A stretch of 64,000 nt of DNA from Paguma larvata (Eukaryota; Chordata; Mammalia; Carnivora; Viverridae). Shown here piece by piece: positions 56,471 to 64,000 of this stretch. The number at the start of each line of letters is the position of its first letter. Positions within the stretch are counted from its first letter, which is position 1. The stretch lies in NCBI GenBank assembly GCA_030068075.1, contig CM057843.1, positions 16,139,370 through 16,203,369 on the forward strand. Reading direction: 5' to 3'. The notes under the pieces were generated by a model. That model searched no databases. It saw only the letters and a program-made list of their open reading frames with translations, and was not told the origin of the DNA. The translations under genes were made by a program, and so were the position numbers.

Positions 56471-58789
56471 CTCTGCCCCAATTAATATACAAATTCAAAT
56501 AAGTCTTACCTAAATCGCGGCGGAACTTTATGGACTATAACAAGCTAATTCGAAAGTTCGTGAGGAAAAGAAAATATGCAATACTAGCCAAGGAAAAGGT
56601 CAATGAAACAGAACAAGGTAGGAGACATACCGTATGCTATATTAGCTTCCTAGAATGCGGATTTGCTGTTTCGCTTGACTTGCTTAGATCTCGTTTGGAT
56701 ACTTTAGAAAGAGAATGTATTTATGTTTTACTTTGAATGTGTATTGCCACTTATCTTCTCCAAAATATTTGTCTGGAATTCTTTGATACCAATAGCCATT
56801 TGATCACGGATCTTAACTTCTGAGCTGCGTTTTACAGGCGACGCCTCACTGACGATTTGGGTTGAAGGGAAGGAGGGGGGAAGAAAAGAAAGAACACCAG
56901 ATCACAAGGGACACGAGCAAAAGGCAAAATGGACTAAGGAAGTCTCAAGAAAGCCAGCGAGGGTGTGGTTTTCCTACAATCCATTACCACCACTGAAATC
57001 CAAAGGCGAAGTCAACTTGGGGTTCATTGTCACGGTCTATCTTGTCACCACTATGCCTGAGGGCCGTTGGTTTCGCTGCTATAATGGGGTTCAGATTGTA
57101 CCTTTATAAACCCGCGTGCTTCTGGCCAAAAATCTTGTCGCATTCCCCATCCTCATTACCCCACATGCCAGCAGGTGCTGGGTGTTTAGATGATCTTCAC
57201 TAAGCAGGCTAAGCCCTTCCGTTTTATTTGAAACAGATGCACAGAACGAGCCTAAGAGAAAAACAGATTTCTTGGTTTATGAAAAGATGACCTTTTGTGT
57301 ATACATTCACAAGGAACTAAGCAGAAGGAAGCGATAAATGGAAGCGGTCCGTGTTCCCAAGGCCTTCTGTCCACCCTGTTATCACGCTCGTATGCAATTA
57401 TTTTAATTATTTGTTTGCATGGACCAGCCTAGCACTGGCCAAATCATAGATGCTCCGTAAGTATTCGTTGGAGAAATGAAACAGACAACAGAAGTATTAC
57501 CTACTCACTACGTGTGTCCTTATTTTCAGTCTGTTATTTGAAGATGGATTTTCTCTTTAAAATCATCTGTGATCAGTGAGGGGCCCTCAAACACTGACTG
57601 ACACTTGGATGCCCTGCCCAAGCCACCATGCCACTATCTGACAAGTTCCAGAAAGTTCCTTACCTCTGAACCTCTGTGTTCGTTCGAACCTACTCAGGGA
57701 TTTCTTCACTCTGGGGCACAAGACATCCTGAGTTCACGGACAATACTCGGAAGGGGAACTCACGGTCCCCTAATGGGGAGGTTGTTGTTTCAAAGGGCTC
57801 TCTTTCGGTCCCCAAAGTATGGATGGTGACGTGCGGCGTTCTTGTTAACCTAGCTACAGTTTCATGTCCATAACTAGGTAACAGGTATCTCATTATGGTT
57901 GAGGTTGATCTGTGGTCCTCGGTGGTCCTTACTCTGAAACCGTGGTCTTTGTCTCCACGTGGTCTTTGTATTCACACGGATTTCTCCCGCAGTGGCTCCA
58001 TCGGCAGCTCTGGTGAACCACCACTGCCCTCCTCCTGGACCCCAGTCGGGCTTCCTTCAGCTAACATTCCGTGGACAGATTTCTTTAGAAGCAAACTCCT
58101 GCTTTCCAGGTTAAAATTGGTTCCAGTTTCCCATTAAAATACTTTCCAAAGGAGGAGAAAGGCAAGAAACTCGCAGGGCTATAAACCACAATGGACACGC
58201 CACAGAACACAATGCTCCAGGAGGGGAGTCGGCGAGCTGAGGAGGGGAGGGGAGCAGGGTCGGGAAAATTCTACCCACAAGACACTCTTTTCCCAGTATC
58301 CCTCCTCCCCGCCTTCCTATTATCTCACCAGAAAACAGGGCCTTCTAAGTCCATACCTTGACGGAACTCACAACGAATTATTTATTTAACAAATAGCCTA
58401 AATGAAAAAATAAACACTTGTTTAGCAAAACACCCAGAAATCGTAATTACTGTTACTATTATTTCACAAACGTCATGTGTTCGACTACTTAGCTCCTCTC
58501 TGCTGGATGGATATCTGAGTTGTCATTTGTCACTATTAAAGTACCTCTGGGTGACAGCAAACTCTTGAAGCCTTAAGAGCCCTCAATGAGGTAAGAAAAT
58601 AATTTCTAGAGGACCTAAGGCACAGACAGGAGAGAAGGAAAAGAAACAGTACAGTATAAGGAACAGAAAACTAGACACCCTTTTCCTACTCAAATGCCAC
58701 CAATGGACACACACCTAACAGAAGTTCCAAAGCCTCTGACTGGTGTAAGGAGGTTTGTACATGATAAGACCTTGCCTCTCCCCACCCCG
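56471..58789. other. Unique sequence with one L2 tail
   Basis: 57385-57480 (tagcactggccaaatcatag, atgctccgtaagtattcgtt) looks like an L2 3' end on the plus strand. The rest is unrecognised; frames of up to 80 codons show no domain. Confidence 0.45.
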
Positions 58790-59210
58790 TCTCTGCTCTG
58801 GGATCTCTTTTCCTCCTGCTCTCCCTATGGCTCCCTGCCCTAGCCACAGTGACCTCCCTCCTTTCTATTCCGACATGTCACCTTTACTCCTGCCTCAGGG
58901 CCTTTGCACTTGCCATGAACGCTGCCAAGAACACCTTTCTTCCCCAGACATCCACGCCCCCCCCAACTCCCTCACACTACATTAGACTCCACTCCTTACC
59001 ATCCTTAATTTTTCGTGGTAGCAACTTCTTGCCACATACCTTTATGTATGGAAGGACATTAAGTGCGTAGTTATATATCTCTACCTCCGTTTCCTGTCTA
59101 TGTCCCTAGAGTATAGTCCCAAGTAAGCAAGGCCATCAAATTGTTCACTGCCGTAAGTGTCTGCCATTCAACAGATATTTATGAAATTAATGAATAAATC
59201 AGTAATAAGA
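58790..59210 (+). mobile_element. L2 3' end
   Basis: ctcctgcctcagggcctttg, cacttgccatgaacgctgcc, cctagagtatagtcccaagt and attcaacagatatttatgaa occur in L2 order and end in a GAATAAAT-like tail. Confidence 0.85.
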
Positions 59211-59971
59211 GAGAGAAAGCATTTCATGATTGCATTACCTGCCAACCTATTCAAATCATAGTCCCATGAAACACACAGCCCCTTCCCAATACAACTTTTA
59301 CTCTAGTCCTATGTATACTAGTGAATAAGGTACTTTATAAATATCAACCTGATATATGTGGAAATCTGCTATTGTAAAGAGGAATGACACCATACCGTGA
59401 ATGCTAGCATGGGTATGAAAAACAGTTGACCTCTTGACATTGGAAGAGATGGAGAGAGCCAACAACAGAATATAAATCAAGAATTTGGCTGAGAAAGAGA
59501 AAAGGAAAAGGAGAGTCTGAAAGAAACTCGGGGAGCCCCACATTAGGGGTGGCAAGCCCAAAGGGGTCTAGGCATGGAATGTAAATAAGCAAAGCAGCCT
59601 GGGATGAAGCAGTGGCAGGGGGGCGGGGGCGGTGGTGACTGTGCCCAACTGAAAGGAAGCAAGTGGCTGCTACTCAGCAACAGGCCTTTGTTGATATGTT
59701 GAGAGTGACTGTCATTGCCAGATATTTCACTATGTCAATTGCAAATGGAAATCTAAGCTTTATGTAAAATCACATAACTAATTTTTTTAAATAAGGCACT
59801 AACCAGGACGACTCTTCTAGAGGATCAGGTCCATTTGCCACCAGTAAATAATTTCTGCTTTATAAGAATAAATAAGACATAACCAGGTCTGCAGATGGGT
59901 AATTTGGCTTTATGTATCACTTGGGTTGATGTGGGCTTAGGAGTTTATTCAAGTTAGTATGCTCAACTATT
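59211..59971. other. Unique sequence
   Basis: G-rich run near 59618-59632. No repeat or gene recognised. Confidence 0.4.
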
Positions 59972-59985
59972 AAAGAGGATATCAT

Positions 59986-60283
59986 ATGTGGAACTTGAGA
60001 AACTTAACAGAAGGGAAGAGGAATAAAATAGTTACAAACAGAGAGGGAGGGAAGCAAACCATAAGAGGCTCTTGAATACAGAGAACAAACTGAGGGTGGA
60101 TGGGGGGGGGTGGGAGAGAGATGAAAATGGGCATTGAGAAGGGCATTTGTTGGGATGAGCACTGGGTGTTGTGTGTAAGCGATGAATCACGGGAATCTAA
60201 CCAGGAGCACAAAACCAAGAGCACACTGTATACACTGTAAGCCAACCTAACGATAAATTATATTAAAAATAAATGATATTAAA
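59986..60283 (+). mobile_element. Short 5'-truncated L1 3' end with perfect duplication
   Basis: Carries the end of the ORF2 region and the felid L1 3' UTR (G-rich tract at 60094-60115, tgttgggatgagcactgggt) and ends in an AAT/A-rich tail. aaagaggatatcat is exact at 59972-59985 and 60284-60297. Confidence 0.95.
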
Positions 60284-60419
60284 AAAGAGGATATCATTAA
60301 ATGGATATTATTAAGAAGGTACTATTTAAAAATACCCACTTCCTGGGGCTATTATAGGGCTTCCATGAGAAAGACTAGCACTCCCCACACATGAACATAA
60401 TTCAATTTGCTTTTTTATT

Positions 60420-62260
60420 ACATGATATATTTACTTAATAATCGTAACTTCCTACTGAGGTATTGTATACAGTCTTTGTGCATATCATAAATCTGCAGCT
60501 CTGTTTTCACAAACCGAGCACACCCACAGAACAAGTACCAGATCAAGAAGCAGAAATCACCCGAATCTCAGTATCCTCCCTTCAGACCCTTCCCAACCAG
60601 TACGCCCTCCAGAAGCTGATCTCTGTCATGACTCCTCTCACCTAGGTTAGTGTTGCCTGTTTTGCCCTTTCTGTAGAAGGAATCACACATCACGTACGCT
60701 TCGCATCTGGCTTATTTCACGAACATTACGTTTGCGAGACTTAGCCACACTTGCAGCTAGAGATAGTCCTTTCCTATTCCTCGACAGTACCCCCACGGCA
60801 CGCATCTTGCACAATTTCTGTATCCGTTCCATTGTAGGCGAACATGGTGGTTTCCCACCTTTTGACTATGACCAATGATGCCGCTATGAACATTCTAGCA
60901 TACGTCTTTTGGTGAACCTGTGTATGCATTCCTGTTGGGCATATTCCTGTGAATCGAACTGCTGAGTCATAGAGCGTGCATACGACTAGCTTGAGTCGAT
61001 ACGGATACCGTGAAACGTTTTACAAAGCAGTTGTAGCTAGTTCCGCTCCAAACAGCAGTTTGCTCTATATTCTCACCAACAGTTGGTATTGGAGGGCCTT
61101 TTAATTTTAGCAGCACTGGAGGGGGGTGGTGTAACAGGAACACGTGATGGTTTTCCTTTGCATTTCCCTTTTGAGTAATGAAGTTGAGTACCTTTTCTAT
61201 AATTAGTGGCCGTTTAGCTATTTTCTTTCATGAATTGTCTGGTGAAGTCCTTTGCCCGTTTTTCTGTCGGACTTTCTCATCTTTTCTTAATGACTCATCG
61301 AACGTCTTTTTATTTTTTTGGTGAAAGTCCTTTGTTGGGCGACAGAAAGCGACAGGGGAGAGAGGAAAAAGTGAGAGACAGGCAGAAAGAGGGAGAGAGA
61401 CTTTCTTATTCTATTTGCAGACTTTTCATTATTTGTATGGTCCCTTGGTTTAAAAAAAAGTCCTTAATTTTTAAAATAGTTCCTTTTGGGGCGCCTGGGT
61501 GGCTCAGTCGGTTGAGCGGCCGACTTCGGCTCAGGTCATGATCTCACGGTCTGTGAGTTCGAGCCCCGCGTCGGGCTCTGTGCTGACGGCTCAGAGCCTG
61601 GAGCCTGTTTCAGATTCTGTGTCTCCCTCTCTCTGCCCTTCCCCTGCTCACGCTCTGTCTCTATGTCTCTCAAAAACAAAATTAAAAAAAAAAAACATTT
61701 TAAAATAGTTCCTTTTAATTTTTTTTGTCCTTTGAGGCAAGCACTTTTTGTATTCTGGTTCAAAAAAATATTTTCCTACATCAAGGTCGTGAAGGTGTTC
61801 TCTTGAGATGCTTTTTTCCGAAAAGCTTTATTGTTTTACCTTTAACATTTCAAGCTGTACTCCATCTGGAACTGATTTTGTGTATGGTGTGAGTTAGGGG
61901 TCAAGATACTTTCCTTTTCCATATGGCTACCCAGTTGACCCAGCACCGTATTTTGAAAGACCACCTTTTCCTCACCATTATTTTTTAATTTTCATACTGC
62001 TGACTCATGTTGAATTTGTGGTCAAGCAAACATTACAGGTGCTTTGCATATGGACTGCATTAGCAGGTCTCTCCCGTCCTGCGTATATCGCGTGAGGGGC
62101 TTATATTTGTGTTTGTGTGTTTTACCGAAACAGGGAATTTGATACTTGTTCCTGAGAAGTCTCCTCTTAGACTCAACCTATTATTTCCACTGATCGGGAC
62201 ATTTATAAAATTTCATGTCAGTCTCCAATATGTTTACTATGTCCAGTGGGTTTAATAAGC
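60420..62260 (-). mobile_element. Old L1 (L1M type), interrupted by a SINE
   Basis: Reversed 3' end and ORF2: aatgatgccgctatgaacat, gaatcgaactgctgagtcat, tttcctttgcatttcccttt, ttgtttaccttt-like segments after the SINE, and tggctacccagttgacccag. Diverged throughout, no open frame. Confidence 0.82.
61488..61697 (+). mobile_element. SINEC SINE, near-consensus, perfect 19-bp target duplication
   Basis: Starts ggggcgcctgggtggctcag with intact A and B box regions and a pure A tail (61683-61695). ttttaaaatagttcctttt is exact at 61469-61487 and 61698-61716. Among the least diverged copies in the window. Confidence 0.97.
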
Positions 62261-62872
62261 ATACCCTCACTTTCCCCACTCCACCCAAAATGCTTAAAAT
62301 ATTCCAAAAGACCAGGCCTTACGTTGTCCCTATGTCAGGCCACTCCGGAATGTCCTCTAGGTAAGCACTGCTTCATTCGACGATTAAGTTTGGCAATAGA
62401 GATCCTAAGCCAGCTACCCGTATACCATCCAGCTGTATGTACTTCTTGACCTGTGTTCCATCTCCTTTTAGACATACCGTAGGTCACCAATGTACTTCCT
62501 CAAAATGAGTCCTAAAACCCAAAATAACACCCAGTTAACCATAGGACGGCACAGTAAAATCTTTCCAATCCAGAAAGCAAATCTTCCCAACGAGCTTAAA
62601 TTGTGCCAGGTCCTTGAGAACTAAGAAAATCCAGCTAACTCCTGGCCAAAGACAACACAGCAGACCCCGACCCCTAAACACCACCCCCGATGCAGACCTA
62701 CCATAGTAACACTTGTCAAACAAGCGCCCGGCATCCTCACCCCGCTCCTGTGGCAAGCTGGTGTTCTTTGGAGACCTTTTGGGGGAACATTTACCACCTT
62801 CGGTCCATGTGCTCTGGGGTAAGTTGACTCCAACCCTATTCTCCAAGGGTAGAATACAGGACTTAGACCAAA
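62261..62872. other. Unique sequence
   Basis: No repeat or gene recognised. Confidence 0.4.
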
Positions 62873-63067
62873 GCCAGTTGGCACCGTTTTTTCTATAAAA
62901 GGCCAGATAGTAAATATTTTAGGCTTCGCAGGCCATAAAGTCTCTGATGTAACTATTTAAATCTGCCATTGTAGCTCAAAACAGACATAGGCTACACAGA
63001 AACGAAGAAGTGTGGCCGCGTTCCAGAAACACTTGATTTGCGAAAATGGCGGAGTTTGCCAACCCCA
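62873..63067 (+). mobile_element. hAT-like non-autonomous DNA transposon remnant
   Basis: ttctataaaaggccagatag, taaatattttaggcttcgca, ggccataaagtctctgatgt and tctgccattgtagctcaaaa match a common old mammalian repeat. Ends ccagttggca and tttgccaaccc form an imperfect inverted repeat, consistent with a hAT/Charlie-type element. Exact family not certain. Confidence 0.65.
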
Positions 63068-64000
63068 GACCAAACTCAGCTCGTCAGCACATTTCATCGC
63101 ATTGGGCCCCAGTGATTGGTTCAAGTCAGGCCACTTAGGACCAACGAGCCTCCATTCTGGGACTGTGAGACATGGGGGGGAAACAGATGCCCCCTTCCTT
63201 GGATCAGACGCGGCGAATACGCGAGGCTCAATCTGCTGGGGACACAGCAAGGCACCTCAGAATGAAGCCTCCACAGAGGAAGTAGGGGAGCAGGATAGAT
63301 TTTAATTGCACCCTTTAAATTGTGGATCTAGAAACACAAAATGCATCGTGTACCACCCAAACATGCATCCCCCTTTTTCTGTTTTCCTTAATCTACTTTG
63401 GTTTATGCTTTCTAGTCCTTGCAACTAAGAGGGACATATCAGACACCTGCATCAACGCCCAATCCAGACCTCCCACATTCTGCCTACCAATCAGGACCCT
63501 CGTGGCTTCCGTGAGAGTCCCCACGTCCATCCTCATCAAATCCCACCAACTTTCTCTGACTTTGTTGAGCCAGGTTAAGCCTCACCTATTCTGTGAAGCC
63601 CGCTGAACACACTGAGATGAAGGCAATCTCCCTTATCACCTCTGTTTGACAAAGGTGTTGTGGCAAATGTGTTTATAAGGCAGGAGATTTTAACGAAAAT
63701 TATCATAAGGATGATTTCTCTGGGGTGTTAACCAAAAGCTTGGTGCAGAGTGGATTTTAGTGACAGGACCTCAGTGAAGGTAAGGTAGACATTTTAAGAA
63801 AAGATCTATCCCCATCGCGAATGTGGGTCACCTTGCTCTCGGCCCACCAAACCGCCATCTCTACCCTCTTTCCTGATGGTCGCACTCCTGGTTTTGTTTG
63901 GGCTGTGGGGGAAGGGCTCTGCTCCCAGGGACAGCACCCCCTCTGCCAAACCTGGGGACAAGGCGGTCATGGGAATCCCTCTTCCTTTCCAGCTGCTCCT
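63068..64000. other. Unique sequence
   Basis: No repeat or gene recognised up to the window edge. The 94-codon frame at 63322-63606 shows no known domain. Confidence 0.4.

Noticed and set aside
61499..61708. Many 60-90-codon frames starting MAQSV or containing SGSVLTAQSLEPASDSVSPSLS
   Set aside because: They are the SINE body read in one frame and recur at almost every SINE; not genes.

Overview
The window is vertebrate, and almost certainly felid (cat family), intergenic or deep-intronic DNA. The key clue is about 35 copies of a tRNA-Lys-derived carnivore SINE of the feliform type (SINEC_Fc-like). Each has a head close to GGGGCGCCTGGGTGGCTCAG, a tRNA-like B box, a CT-rich stretch and an A-rich tail. 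The remaining recognisable sequence is LINE-1 of several ages, ancient L2 and MIR, a few hAT-type DNA transposon remnants, and large microsatellites. I found no host protein-coding exon, no structural RNA gene, no CRISPR array and nothing bacterial or viral.

Layout. 0-14 kb: scattered SINEs, a 5'-truncated L1 at 4.9-5.9 kb with nested SINEs, an old L1 3' end at 6.1-7.0 kb, and otherwise unique sequence. 14-28.5 kb: MER5-like hAT remnants, two copies of one old repeat that both carry a GATA-type microsatellite, an L1 inserted into a SINE (19.2 kb), a 390-bp polypurine tract (20.7-21.1 kb), and a long chain of old sense-strand L1 fragments broken up by MIR, L2 and SINEs. 28.5-34.7 kb: mostly unique sequence, then old L1 and two SINEs inserted one after the other at one target.

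34.7-39.95 kb, minus strand: a full-length LINE-1 with both reading frames open. It has a 222-bp 5' UTR with an exact YY1 site, ORF1 (297 codons), ORF2 (1324 codons) with all endonuclease, reverse transcriptase and Cys-rich motifs, a 3' UTR with a G-rich tract, a polyadenylation signal and an A tail. It lies between 13-bp target site duplications inside the tail of an older SINE. It is the only credible coding content, and it looks like a young, possibly retrotransposition-competent element.

40-54 kb: SINE-rich, with a GC/CpG-rich patch at 42.9-43.9 kb, an old L1 broken by four SINEs (43.9-45.7 kb), and L2/MIR relics. 53.3-61.5 kb: no SINEs; L1 and L2 fragments, a GGAA tract and a short L1 3' end with a perfect duplication. 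60.4-62.3 kb: another old L1 with one very well preserved SINE inside. The window ends with a hAT-like remnant and unique sequence.

The L1 proteins are the machinery that normally copies both L1 and the tRNA-derived SINEs. Poly-A tails and target duplications, several of them nested, show this machinery acting repeatedly here. Family names come from recognition by eye; repeat boundaries are accurate to roughly 5-30 bp unless a target duplication fixes them.
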